From NCBI GenBank assembly GCA_964631605.1, contig CAZVYG010000085.1:1-20977 (forward strand): DNA of 20,977 nucleotides, given 5' to 3'. The stretch comes from JARKQH01 sp964631605. Lineage in GTDB: Bacteria > Verrucomicrobiota > Verrucomicrobiia > Limisphaerales > UBA8199. Made by a program: the position numbers and the translations under genes. Of this stretch, positions 7,032 to 16,602 are shown one piece after another (the first letter of the stretch is position 1; every line of letters starts with the position of its first letter). Below the pieces are notes generated by a model, which worked only from the letters and a program-made list of their open reading frames with translations, was not told where the DNA came from and did not search any database.

Positions 7032-7769
7032 ATGCAATCGGGCATTGAAAACCAGCGCGTTTCCCCTCAGATTCGCCCGGTGGACGTCGCGCCGTCGCCA
7101 ACTCGTTGTTGGGGTTTGGTTCGTCGCCGCGAGTTGCTCGTGCCCACGTGGCGGGGGTGGCTCCTGCTGGCGGCTGCCACGGTTTTGGCCATCGTCGGCC
7201 TGATGTTGGCCATCCATCCTTTCCTGGCGGCCAGCGACGGCAAGCCCGGCGGAGCCTTGGTCGTTGAGGGATGGGGCAACGATCAAACCATCGCCCTGGC
7301 GGCACAGGAATTCCGACGGCACACGTACGACAAGGTTTATGTGACCGGCGGCCCCCTGGATTGGGGGGCGCCCCTGGCTGAATACAAAACCTCGGCCGAG
7401 CGCGGCGCTTCCATCCTCCTTAAACTGGGCTTGCAGCCGGACGCGGTTCAGGCCGTGCCCGCGCCGGGGGTCGTCCTGGACCGCACCTATGTGTCGGCCA
7501 TGAGCCTGCGCCGATGGTTCCGCGAACACGGCGGCCTTCCCGCCCACGTTCACCTCGTCACCGAAGGGGCTCATGCCCGCCGCTCCCGCCTGCTCTTTCA
7601 AAAGGCCTTGGGCCCGACCGTTTCAGTCACGGTCACCGCCGCCCCTGCCCTGGGCTATGACCCCCGCCGCTGGTGGACCACGAGCTCCGGCGTGCGCGTC
7701 GTGCTCGGAGAAACCATCGCCTACTGCTATGTGCGCCTGTTCTTTCATCCCACACCGCCTGAACCATGA
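7032..7769 (+). CDS. DUF218 (YdcF/SanA-like) single-span membrane protein
   Basis: This 245-residue protein has one transmembrane helix (residues about 42-65, GWLLLAAATVLAIVGLMLAI) after a polar 40-residue N-terminus. The DUF218 domain follows: ALVVEGWGND, YVTGGPLDWG, an ERGASILLKLGL helix, APGVVLDRTYVSAMSLRRWF and the conserved LVTEGAHARRSRLLFQKA. DUF218 proteins such as SanA and YdcF act at the bacterial envelope, mostly with undefined chemistry. The stop overlaps the next start (ATGA at 7766-7769), so it is translationally coupled to the heptose phosphatase gene, and glmS follows 24 bases later. A role in envelope polysaccharide metabolism is therefore plausible but inferred. Start ATG 7032 has no obvious ribosome site. 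Confidence 0.8.
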   Translation: MQSGIENQRVSPQIRPVDVAPSPTRCWGLVRRRELLVPTWRGWLLLAAATVLAIVGLMLAIHPFLAASDGKPGGALVVEGWGNDQTIALAAQEFRRHTYDKVYVTGGPLDWGAPLAEYKTSAERGASILLKLGLQPDAVQAVPAPGVVLDRTYVSAMSLRRWFREHGGLPAHVHLVTEGAHARRSRLLFQKALGPTVSVTVTAAPALGYDPRRWWTTSSGVRVVLGETIAYCYVRLFFHPTPPEP

Positions 7770-8335
7770 GCCTCAGCCCCGCAGTTTTTCTCGACCGCGA
7801 CGGCACGCTGATTGAAGAGCGCCATTTCCTGCACCGGCCGGAAGACGTCGTCATGCTGCCGGGGACTGGGCCGGCGTTGCGCCGCCTCGCCGCAGCGGGC
7901 TTTAAGCTGGTTCTGGTTTCAAACCAGTCGGGAGTCGGCCGCGGCTATTTTACCCTGGCCGATGTCGAGCGGGTCCATGCCCGGCTGGGCCGGGAACTGG
8001 CGGCCGAGGGAGTGCGGCTCGAGCGGATTTACGTGGCGCCGGAAGCGCCGGGCCAGCCCAGCCGGGGTCGGAAGCCTTCGCCGCAGTACTTGTTTGACGC
8101 CCGCGACGAACTCGGCATTGAACTTGCCTCCAGTTACATGGTCGGCGACAAACTGATTGATCTGGAGTGCGGCTGGAATGCCGGCGTGCGCCGGTGCGTT
8201 CTGGTGCGCACCGGTTACGGCGCCCAGACTGAGCGCGAGCACCCCACCGGACTCGAACGGGCGGTGATCGTTGATGACCTCCCCGCGGCGGCCGACTTCA
8301 TTCTCGCCGACACGCGGGAGACCGGACCGATTTAG
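7766..8335 (+). CDS. gmhB: D,D-heptose 1,7-bisphosphate phosphatase-like HAD enzyme (GmhB family)
   Basis: This 189-residue HAD-IIIA phosphatase has the nucleophile motif FLDRDGTL (Asp10, Asp12), motif II VSNQSG (Ser52-Asn53-Gln54, with the family-typical GRGYFT after it), the RKPSPQ substrate/Lys motif (Arg102-Lys103) and a late MVGDKLIDLECGWNAG with Asp128. GmhB removes the 7-phosphate of heptose bisphosphate on the way to ADP-heptose for the LPS core; HisB-N is the nearest relative, but no HisB domain or his genes are present. The region that in E. coli GmhB carries a Cys/His zinc loop reads APEAPGQPSRGRKP here and has no Cys, so zinc binding seems lost. It overlaps the DUF218 gene upstream and precedes glmS. 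Confidence 0.85.
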   Translation: MSLSPAVFLDRDGTLIEERHFLHRPEDVVMLPGTGPALRRLAAAGFKLVLVSNQSGVGRGYFTLADVERVHARLGRELAAEGVRLERIYVAPEAPGQPSRGRKPSPQYLFDARDELGIELASSYMVGDKLIDLECGWNAGVRRCVLVRTGYGAQTEREHPTGLERAVIVDDLPAAADFILADTRETGPI

Positions 8336-8359
8336 TGTGTTACCATAAGACACTGGCTT

Positions 8360-10216
<1,857 letters not shown>

Positions 10217-10525
10217 TCTGCCTCCCACGACCTGGCCGCGGACTGTCCGCGTGCAATCAAGTTCGCGGCTCGGTCCTCCTTCTCGCCAAAGGCAAGCCGA
10301 CCCCTCCGACACCGGCCCGCACATTCCGGAATGCCCGCCACCAATGAGTCCTGGTGGTGAATCGGCTCTGGGGGGATGAGCCGCCAAAGCAATCACCTTG
10401 TCGGTCGTGGAGGGACCAGGGCCCTTGATGGTTTTGTGGCCAATGGCTTTCAACGCGCCAGGCCGGGGCCGGGAGCCGATTTGCGCTTTGCCGCCGGACG
10501 GTTTCTCCCCCTATGATGCGTTGCG
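10217..10525 (+). other. Intergenic stretch between glmS and the DUF554 gene
   Basis: No gene is supported in these 309 bases. Two small stem-loops are visible: CGCGGA/TCCGCG with a 3-base loop just after glmS (10237-10251), and CCACCA/TGGTGG with an 8-base loop (10338-10357). Neither has a T run, so they are weak terminator candidates at most. Confidence 0.5.
10237..10251 (+). terminator. Weak hairpin after glmS
   Basis: A 6-bp perfect stem (CGCGGA/TCCGCG) around CTG begins 20 bases after the glmS stop. It is GC-rich but no U tract follows, so intrinsic termination would be inefficient. Position is the main support. Confidence 0.3.
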
Positions 10526-11248
10526 ATGATCGGCACCATTCTGAACGTGGTGGGGATTCTGCTTGGCGGCTTGGTGGGATTGAGCCGCCCCCGCCCGCTG
10601 TTGGCCAACACAGAATCCTTCTTCCGCGTGACCCTCGCCGCGTTCACCGTCTTCTATGGCCTGCAGTTGACTTGGCGGGGGTTGGGCGGGTCGTTTCGAG
10701 AGGCCGCCAGGCAACTGGCAATCACCGTTCTGGCCATGATCCTGGGCCGGTTGCTGGGCAAGTTCCTCCAATTACAGGAATTCTCAAATCAACTCGGCCA
10801 GTACGCCCGGGCTCAGGTCGAAGACGCGCGCCCGGACTCCCCTGAGCTTGTCGGAAGGGGTTTTCGGGCAGCCACCGCCCTGTATTGTGCCGCGCCGTTG
10901 GGCATTCTCGGCGCGCTCTACGACGGATTGTCCGGCTACTTCTTTCCGCTGGCGGTCAAAGGGGTGATGGAGGGCCTGGCCACGATGGGGTTCGTGCGGG
11001 TCTTCGGACCGGGGGTCATGGTGGCGGCAATCCCCGTCCTGGCTTTTCAGGGCACCATCACGCTCGTCAGCAACCAATTGCTCCTGCCCTTTCTGGAAGT
11101 CCACGGGTTGGTGAATTCGCTCAATGCCACGGGAGGATTGCTGATTTTTTCGGTGGCGCTGGTGATGCTCGAGCTGAAGCGGATCGCCTTGGCCGATTAT
11201 TTGCCAAGCCTGGCGTTGGCGCCGCTGCTTGCCTGGCTTTGGCGTTGA
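10526..11248 (+). CDS. DUF554 family membrane protein
   Basis: This 240-residue protein opens with MIGTILNVVGILLGGLVGL, the typical start of DUF554 (YdfK/YqgA-like) integral membrane proteins. About six or seven hydrophobic helices follow, with a conserved-looking middle (ATALYCAAPLGILGALYDGLSG) and a C-terminal NATGGLLIFSVALVMLELKRI. The family is usually described as a putative transporter with no settled substrate. Start ATG 10526 matches the conserved family start exactly. It is a lone + strand gene that converges on gatC, leaving a 52-base gap with no clear terminator. Confidence 0.85.
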   Translation: MIGTILNVVGILLGGLVGLSRPRPLLANTESFFRVTLAAFTVFYGLQLTWRGLGGSFREAARQLAITVLAMILGRLLGKFLQLQEFSNQLGQYARAQVEDARPDSPELVGRGFRAATALYCAAPLGILGALYDGLSGYFFPLAVKGVMEGLATMGFVRVFGPGVMVAAIPVLAFQGTITLVSNQLLLPFLEVHGLVNSLNATGGLLIFSVALVMLELKRIALADYLPSLALAPLLAWLWR

Positions 11249-11300
11249 CTCCCCGGGCACGGGCCAAGGGGAATGCCGCGCGGAACTCCTCAGGCGAAGC

Positions 11301-11588
11301 CTATTCCACGATCTTCGGGACGAGGAACAGTCCGTTGCTCTGGGCCGGCGCGTTGCGCAAGGCTTCGTCGTGACTCAACCCGGGTCGCACCTCGTCCGGT
11401 CGTGTCACGTTTACCCGGGGAAAGGCGTGGGCGGTCGGCTCGACCCCGGACACGTCCACCTCCTTCAGCTTCTCGATATACTCGAGCACGCTGGCCAGTT
11501 GCGCCCCGATCTTCTGTTCCTCTTCAGGTGAAAGGGCCAGCCGTGCCAGGTGCGCGACGTATTTGACATCAATGTCCACTCCGCCCAT
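11301..11588 (-). CDS. gatC: Aspartyl/glutamyl-tRNA(Asn/Gln) amidotransferase subunit C
   Basis: This 95-residue protein is the small GatC subunit of GatCAB, which turns Glu-tRNA(Gln) or Asp-tRNA(Asn) into the cognate amide. It has the family order: VKYVAHLARLALSPEEEQ, a helix LASVLEYIEKLKEVDVSGVEPTAH, then RPDEVRPGLSHDEALRNAP and the C-terminal GLFLVPKIVE. It starts 8 bases after the HPr stop, so it is the last gene of the - strand cluster seen here. gatA and gatB are not in the window. Since asnS is present at 5533-6894, the likely use is Gln-tRNA formation, if GlnRS is absent. Confidence 0.95.
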   Translation of the reverse strand: MGGVDIDVKYVAHLARLALSPEEEQKIGAQLASVLEYIEKLKEVDVSGVEPTAHAFPRVNVTRPDEVRPGLSHDEALRNAPAQSNGLFLVPKIVE

Positions 11589-11596
11589 AAGAATGC

Positions 11597-11896
11597 TTAC
11601 TCCTCGTCGAACTTGCGCTGGAGCAAAACCTCCAGCTCTTCCAGCGCCTGCGAAGCGTCATGGCCCTCGGCATACACCGTCAGTTTGCTGCCCGGACCGG
11701 CCGCCAGCATCATCAACCCCATGATGCTCTTCCCATTGACCTTCTCGCCATCCTTTTCCACAAAGATGTCACAGGCAAACCGATTGGCCGTCTTCACGAA
11801 CATGGCGGCCGGCCGGGCATGAATTCCCAGCTTGTTGCTGACCACCATGTCTTTGGTCTTGGTCGTGGTGCTTTCGCCTGTTTTCTTTGCGCTCAT
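11597..11896 (-). CDS. ptsH: HPr-family phosphocarrier protein
   Basis: This 99-residue HPr has a 15-residue polar extension before the fold. GIHARPA contains the phospho-acceptor His26 (His15 in standard numbering), and NGKSIMGLMML contains Ser57 (Ser46), exactly 31 residues later, so both the EI-dependent and HprK-dependent sites are kept. I chose ATG 11896 because GAGG lies about 10 bases upstream; an upstream TTG at 11923 would place that site inside the gene. It follows hprK by 52 bases and precedes gatC by 8. HPr may act in a regulatory PTS here, because no sugar permease or enzyme I is in the window. Confidence 0.93.
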   Translation of the reverse strand: MSAKKTGESTTTKTKDMVVSNKLGIHARPAAMFVKTANRFACDIFVEKDGEKVNGKSIMGLMMLAAGPGSKLTVYAEGHDASQALEELEVLLQRKFDEE

Positions 11897-11948
11897 TTGC
11901 CCAACGCCTCTATAGGTAGCCAAAAGTATGCCGCGGTGCCACTGTTTT

Positions 11949-12896
11949 CTATAACTTGCCCGTGGAAGCCATCCGGGCGATCAGACGGTCATTCAATTCC
12001 TTGGCCGGATTGTAGCCCGCGGATTTCAGCTTGGTCTGGAACGCCGCCACCTCGATCAGCCGGGCAAGGTCCCGTCCCGGCCGCACCGGGATGGTGATGT
12101 GCGGAATGTCTATCCCAAGGATTTTGACGTATTCCTCCTCCATTCCCAGCCGGTCCACATCCTGCACCTCGTTCCACGACTTGAGGGACACCACCAAGTC
12201 CACCCGCTTATCCTGCCGGATGCTCTTGACCCCAAACATGGCGGCGACGTTGATAATGCCGATCCCCCGCACTTCCATGTGGTTCCGGGTGACTTCGGCG
12301 CTGGTGCCGATGACCTCCCGCCCGTCCACCAGCGTGACCTTGGTGATGTCATCGGCGACCAGGCTGTATCCCCGTTCGATGAGGGCCAGCACGCTTTCGC
12401 TTTTGCCGATCCCGCTTTCGCCGCGGATAATCACCCCCACGCCCAAAATGTCCACCATGCTGCCCATCTCGGTGCCGCGGGGGGCGAACATCATCTCGAG
12501 GGCCAGGGTGGCCAGGTTGATGAACTTCATCGTCACCAACGGACTGCGGAAGATGGGCACGTTGACCTTCTCGGCGGCCCGCAGCAACAGCTTGTCCGGA
12601 TGGAGGTTGCGCGAGAACACCAAGCACGGCAGCCGGTAGCTGAAAAAGGTCTCATAGCGTCGCAGCCGTTCCTCCTCCGGAAGCGACTTGAGGTAAAAGG
12701 CCTCCGCGTTCCCAATGACCTGCACCCGTTTGTAGGCGAAGTAGCGCGTGAAACCCGTCAGCACCAAGCCGGGGCGGTTGACCGTCGGCTCGCGGATGAC
12801 CCGCTTGAGGCCGCTGGCGCCGGCAGCCAGGTTCAGGCCGAGTGCCGAGGCGTGATCGGTGTAAAATCGTTCTACAGTGACATGGTCGCGATGCAT
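11949..12896 (-). CDS. hprK: HPr kinase/phosphorylase
   Basis: HprK phosphorylates and dephosphorylates the regulatory Ser of HPr in response to energy state. The 315-residue protein has an N-terminal domain (about 1-130), a P-loop RGESGIGKSE (Walker A at 159-167) followed by LVADDITKV, the family signature MEVRGIGIINV (207-217) and the C-terminal PVRPGRDLARLIEVAAFQ. Length and order match the family. Where many homologues read TSVHG before the P-loop, this one has GTEMGSMVDI, so a commonly conserved His appears to be Met. It lies between lptB (59-base gap) and ptsH, an arrangement also known in alphaproteobacteria, where lptB and hprK-type genes are neighbours. ATG 12896 is the start. Confidence 0.95.
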   Translation of the reverse strand: MHRDHVTVERFYTDHASALGLNLAAGASGLKRVIREPTVNRPGLVLTGFTRYFAYKRVQVIGNAEAFYLKSLPEEERLRRYETFFSYRLPCLVFSRNLHPDKLLLRAAEKVNVPIFRSPLVTMKFINLATLALEMMFAPRGTEMGSMVDILGVGVIIRGESGIGKSESVLALIERGYSLVADDITKVTLVDGREVIGTSAEVTRNHMEVRGIGIINVAAMFGVKSIRQDKRVDLVVSLKSWNEVQDVDRLGMEEEYVKILGIDIPHITIPVRPGRDLARLIEVAAFQTKLKSAGYNPAKELNDRLIARMASTGKL

Positions 12897-12955
12897 GGCA
12901 GGGAGGAGTTTGGTTCAACGGGGTTGCGAACGGGCGGGGCTTGCATGGCGCGATA

Positions 12956-13708
12956 TTACAGGTTGAATTCAGGCCCCAGGTAAATCTCCCGGGCTTTGGG
13001 GTCGTTCACCAATTGCTCGGCCGCGCCTTCAATAACCACCTCACCCTTGTGGATCAGGTAGGCCCGATCCACCAACTTAAGCGTTTCCCGCACGTTATGA
13101 TCGGTAATCAGGATGCCCAGGCCCCGTTCCTTGAGGCGCCGCACGATCTTTTGCACCTCGTAAACCGCGATCGGGTCTATGCCGCTGAACGGTTCGTCCA
13201 GCAGCAGCAGTTTGGGACTGGTCACCAGCGCGCGCGTGATTTCCAGGCGGCGTTTTTCCCCGCCGCTCAGGGTATAGGCTTTGCTGCGCGCCAGCCGCGC
13301 CAGGTCCAATTCGTCCAGCAGGTACTTGAGGCGCACAGCCCGTTCCTGGCGGCTGATGCGGCAGGTTTCCAGGATGGCGAGGATATTCTGCTCGACGGTG
13401 AGCTTCCGGAAGATGGACGGCTCCTGGGTAAGATAACCCATGCCCAGGCGCGCCCGCCGGTGCATCGGCAGCCGCGTGATGTCCCGGCCTTGAAACCGGA
13501 CCGTCCCGCTCTCCGGCTTGATCACCCCCACCACCATGTTAAACGTTGTGGTCTTCCCGGCGCCGTTCGGCCCCAGCAGACCCACAATCTCGCCCCCCCC
13601 GACCCAGATGGACACCCCGTTGACCACCCGCCGCTGTCGGTACTCCTTGACCAGCTTGTCCGTGGCAAGCAACGCGGCCGGGGCTGTCACAATCTCAGCT
13701 TGTTCCAT
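12956..13708 (-). CDS. lptB: LPS export ABC transporter ATP-binding protein
   Basis: LptB is the cytoplasmic ATPase of the LptB2FG transporter that pulls LPS out of the inner membrane. The 250-residue protein has Walker A GPNGAGKT (46-53), a Q-loop TQEPSIF (Gln95), the signature LSGGEKRR (147-154), Walker B LLLLDEP (167-173) and a switch His (DHNVRE, 204). It ends with EIYLGPEF, typical of LptB and unlike the related LivF/LivG proteins. Start ATG 13708 lies 10 bases after the upstream stop and fits the family length; the frame could extend to 13888 but that part overlaps the upstream gene and looks non-coding. LptF and LptG are not here. Confidence 0.96.
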   Translation of the reverse strand: MEQAEIVTAPAALLATDKLVKEYRQRRVVNGVSIWVGGGEIVGLLGPNGAGKTTTFNMVVGVIKPESGTVRFQGRDITRLPMHRRARLGMGYLTQEPSIFRKLTVEQNILAILETCRISRQERAVRLKYLLDELDLARLARSKAYTLSGGEKRRLEITRALVTSPKLLLLDEPFSGIDPIAVYEVQKIVRRLKERGLGILITDHNVRETLKLVDRAYLIHKGEVVIEGAAEQLVNDPKAREIYLGPEFNL

Positions 13709-13718
13709 GAGTCTCAGT

Positions 13719-15587
13719 TTATGGGTGGGGTGAAGGTTGCGCGCCGGGACCGGAGGTCGGCGCCAACAGTTTCTTCTCATCCAGCTTGCCCCAGCCTTTG
13801 ATGTGGTATTGCCCCGGGGCAATAAGCCGGCTGTTGGCGCGGTCCAATAGGATCGGGTCATTCCGGAAAACCCCGTTGGTGGTCTCAAGCACCGGGTCCC
13901 CCGTCAGTTCAACCAAATCGTTGGTAACGCCGCCGGCCACCCGGTAAGTGTAAACCGCCCGGTTGCCCCTGCCATGCACCCGTTGCCCCTCCCGGTCCGC
14001 CAGATCGAACGAGACCGACTCCTGCGCCACAATCCGCTCGATGGTTCCTCCGGCGGCAGGGAGTTCAACGGTAAGCATTTCGCACGACCAGTTCATTTGG
14101 GGATGGCTGATATACACCCCGCCGCTGAACGAGGCGCCACTCGCACTCACGCGATACTCCGCGCAAAAAACATCCGCAAACTCGGACGCGGCCCCGCCGG
14201 CGGAAACGCCCCGCGACGCGGCCGATGGCACGGCGGCAAGCTGGCCAAACTCGGTTGCCGGCAACCGCATCGAAGCTTTGCCCCGGACGATCATGTCCTC
14301 CTCCCGGGCGCGAATGAAGATGATCTCGCCTTGCCCCTGCCGCCGGCCGGCTTGCCACGCGGGACTGCCGGTCAGCTCGATCACTCCGTTGGTGCCGTGA
14401 TACACCACGCGGTCGGCGCTGAAACGCCGGTCTTCCTGGGCAATGAGAACCCCCCCGTCCGCCACCAACTCCTCGACCTCGTTTGTGCCGGCAAACCGGA
14501 CCGTCATCTCGTCGCAGCTCAGGGTTCCTCGCGCCGCACCCGCCTCAACTTCGGTCACGCGCACGGACTTCCGAAAGATCGCCCAGTTGGTGCGCAGCTC
14601 GTATTGCTCGCATTCAATCTCGACGAAAAGATTGGTGGGAGTCTTGGTCGTTTCCCGGCCTGTCGCTTGCCGACCCGGTCCCAGCAGGCCCGATCCCGCC
14701 AGGCTCTCCCCCGGCAGCCGCATCCAACCGTTGCCGGAGGCCAGAAACACACGGTTGGTCGGGTCAATCGTCAGTTCGTCCGCCCGCCCCTCGCGCCGCC
14801 CCGTGCGCCAGGCGGGACGTCCCCAGACCCGCACAATCCCCGTCTCAGCCGCGTAAACCGCGCGTTCCCCGGCGGCCTCCACGCCGCTATACTCGACCGT
14901 GATCTCCTTCTCCGCCGTGATGCTCTGCACGCGTGTGCCGCTCACGGGCATTTGAATGGTCAGCACCCCGCCCCCCATCGCCAGGTTCGTCCCGCTCACG
15001 CGCACCTGGCCGCGATAAATGCCCAGCCCCTGGTCTTTGGCATATTCGAACTGGTCCGAGGTGATCTCCAGGGGCGGCTCCTCGGAGCTGACGGCGCCGG
15101 GTTGGCGTTCCTCCCCACGCTGCAGCAACGCCGGTTGCACCAACGTACGCACCTTGTTCGAAATCACGAGGGTCGAATGGGTCTGCTGCCAACTGAAGCC
15201 CTCGCCTCGGAGGGAGAACTTGCCATCGGCGGTTTGAACCTCGAGCGGACCGGACGACGTAACGGAACGGGAACGCGATTCGTAAAGACATTCGGGCGCC
15301 TCGACCAGCAGTTCCACCTGGCCGTCCTCGCGGAACGTGCGAAGGCGCGCCTTGCTGATCTGAACCTGTTGCCCGCCCGCCAGGGGCACGGCTTCGGCGC
15401 CCTGCAACAGCGATTTTGCCTGGGCTTGGTGGGGCGGGTCGTAATAGTCCGGCGAGACGCTGAAATTCTTGACGCGGCCCATGACCGTCTGCTGCCCCGA
15501 AGCCGGCGGCGGAGCAATGGCCAAGGCGGCCAAAAGCAGCCACGCCAACCGCGACGCGGTGCAGGGATGTTCAAGGCGCGGACTCAA
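13719..15587 (-). CDS. LptC-LptA-like fusion with three OstA-type domains
   Basis: This 622-residue exported protein has a signal peptide (about 1-31), then an LptC-like segment (about 33-150, QISKARLRTFREDGQVEL, SGPLEVQTADGKFSLRG). Three LptA/OstA-like repeats follow at about 172-292, 320-443 and 470-598. The repeats align: VYAAETGIVRVWGRPAW, VVYHGTNGVIELTGSPAW and a third with NDLVELTGDPVLET. The first two also share GWMRLP/ASMRLP at the end. LptC and LptA normally are separate small beta-jellyroll proteins that link head to tail to carry LPS across the periplasm, so this could be a pre-joined bridge. Context supports it: kdsA overlaps upstream (TTGA at 15584-15587) and lptB starts 10 bases downstream. 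The start codon is TTG, and a different start is possible. Domain borders are by eye. Confidence 0.8.
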   Translation of the reverse strand: MSPRLEHPCTASRLAWLLLAALAIAPPPASGQQTVMGRVKNFSVSPDYYDPPHQAQAKSLLQGAEAVPLAGGQQVQISKARLRTFREDGQVELLVEAPECLYESRSRSVTSSGPLEVQTADGKFSLRGEGFSWQQTHSTLVISNKVRTLVQPALLQRGEERQPGAVSSEEPPLEITSDQFEYAKDQGLGIYRGQVRVSGTNLAMGGGVLTIQMPVSGTRVQSITAEKEITVEYSGVEAAGERAVYAAETGIVRVWGRPAWRTGRREGRADELTIDPTNRVFLASGNGWMRLPGESLAGSGLLGPGRQATGRETTKTPTNLFVEIECEQYELRTNWAIFRKSVRVTEVEAGAARGTLSCDEMTVRFAGTNEVEELVADGGVLIAQEDRRFSADRVVYHGTNGVIELTGSPAWQAGRRQGQGEIIFIRAREEDMIVRGKASMRLPATEFGQLAAVPSAASRGVSAGGAASEFADVFCAEYRVSASGASFSGGVYISHPQMNWSCEMLTVELPAAGGTIERIVAQESVSFDLADREGQRVHGRGNRAVYTYRVAGGVTNDLVELTGDPVLETTNGVFRNDPILLDRANSRLIAPGQYHIKGWGKLDEKKLLAPTSGPGAQPSPHP

Positions 15588-16396
15588 AGGGCTTCAAAAA
15601 TTCTGACCAGACTTTCCATTACCGCCGGCATTGCCGCCAGCGGAATCATGTTCGGCCCGTCGCTGAGGGCTCGCTCCGGTTGGGGATGCGTTTCAATGAA
15701 CACGCCGTTGGCCCCTGCGGCGATGGCACAGCGCGCCAGGACCGGCGCGAACTCCCGCTGGCCACTGGATTTATCCCCCCCGCCGCCCGGCAACTGCACC
15801 GAATGCGTCGCGTCGAAAATAACCGGAAACCCGAATCGCTTCAGAATCGGTATCGCCCTCATGTCCGACACCAGGTTGTTGTATCCGAAGGTCGTGCCCC
15901 GCTCGGTCAGCAGCAGTTTTCTCCCCCCCGCGCTCTGCGCCTTGGCAACCACCTGCCCCATTTCGTTCGGGGACAAAAACTGCCCTTTCTTCAGGTTGAC
16001 AATCTTTCCGGTGCTGACCGCAGCGGCGATGAGGTCCGTCTGGCGGCAGAGAAACGCCGGGATTTGAAGCACATCCACGACTTCACCCGCCGCTTTGGCC
16101 TGGGCTTCGGTATGTACGTCGGTCAGGACCGGCACGCCAACCCGTTGACGCACCTTGGCCAGTACGCGCAGGCCGTCCTCCAGTCCCGGTCCGCGAAACG
16201 AGCCCGCCGAAGTCCGGTTGGCCTTGTCGTAGCTGGCTTTGAAGATGTAGAAAACACCCAGGCGGTTGCAGAGCTTCCTCAGCGTCGCGGCGACCTGGAG
16301 GCAAAGACGCTCGTTCTCAATCACGCAGGGGCCGGCGATCAAGCTTAACCGGCGATGATCCCGCAAGGATTTCCAGATGACGGCGTCGTTCAGCAC
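15584..16396 (-). CDS. kdsA: 3-deoxy-8-phosphooctulonate (Kdo-8-P) synthase
   Basis: KdsA joins phosphoenolpyruvate and arabinose-5-phosphate to form Kdo-8-phosphate for the LPS inner core. Motifs in order are LIAGPCVIEN, FKASYDKANRTS, VLTDVHTEAQ, DVLQIPAFLCRQTDL, NLKKGQFLSP, LLTERGTTFGYNNLVSDM, VIFDATHSVQLPGG and GVFIETHPQPERALSDGPNM. The Cys in AGPCVIE, where E. coli has Asn, indicates the metal-dependent class. I chose GTG 16396, giving 270 residues and about 20 residues before AGPC, as usual in the family; TTG 16450 would add 18 residues. The last bases overlap the LptC/LptA-like start. It is the first gene of the cluster and is divergent from the phosphoesterase gene. Confidence 0.95.
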   Translation of the reverse strand: MLNDAVIWKSLRDHRRLSLIAGPCVIENERLCLQVAATLRKLCNRLGVFYIFKASYDKANRTSAGSFRGPGLEDGLRVLAKVRQRVGVPVLTDVHTEAQAKAAGEVVDVLQIPAFLCRQTDLIAAAVSTGKIVNLKKGQFLSPNEMGQVVAKAQSAGGRKLLLTERGTTFGYNNLVSDMRAIPILKRFGFPVIFDATHSVQLPGGGGDKSSGQREFAPVLARCAIAAGANGVFIETHPQPERALSDGPNMIPLAAMPAVMESLVRIFEAL

Positions 16397-16571
16397 GACC
16401 TTCTTGTAACAGCAGAGGCGCGGAAAGTAAATCCCGCTCGCACGGGGCAACCTCCCTCGCGCACCGGCCAGCTTCCCCCCCTCGCCCGCCGTTCCATCGC
16501 AGTGTTCCCCGCAGCATGCAAGGTGCCGGCAAGACTATTTTCGCATTCCGGTCAAAACCCGTTGAAACCGA

Positions 16572-16602
16572 TTGACTCGGGATGCCGTCATTCCATTACA
16601 AT
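16572..16602 (+). promoter_or_regulatory. Possible sigma70-type promoter
   Basis: TTGACT (16572-16577) and TACAAT (16597-16602) are 19 bases apart, close to the -35/-10 consensus with a long spacer. Transcription would begin near 16609, where an in-frame ATG lies, so a leaderless message from that ATG is possible. The pair also overlaps the upstream candidate ATG at 16582, which would then be untranslated. Confidence 0.35.

Noticed and set aside
8336..8359. glmS ribozyme or riboswitch before glmS
   Set aside because: The gap after gmhB is only 24 bases, too short for any such element, and holds just a 5-bp hairpin.
13974..16067. 697-codon open frame on the + strand opposite kdsA and the LptC/LptA fusion
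   Set aside because: It crosses two recognised genes on the other strand and has no domain, start signal or sensible composition.
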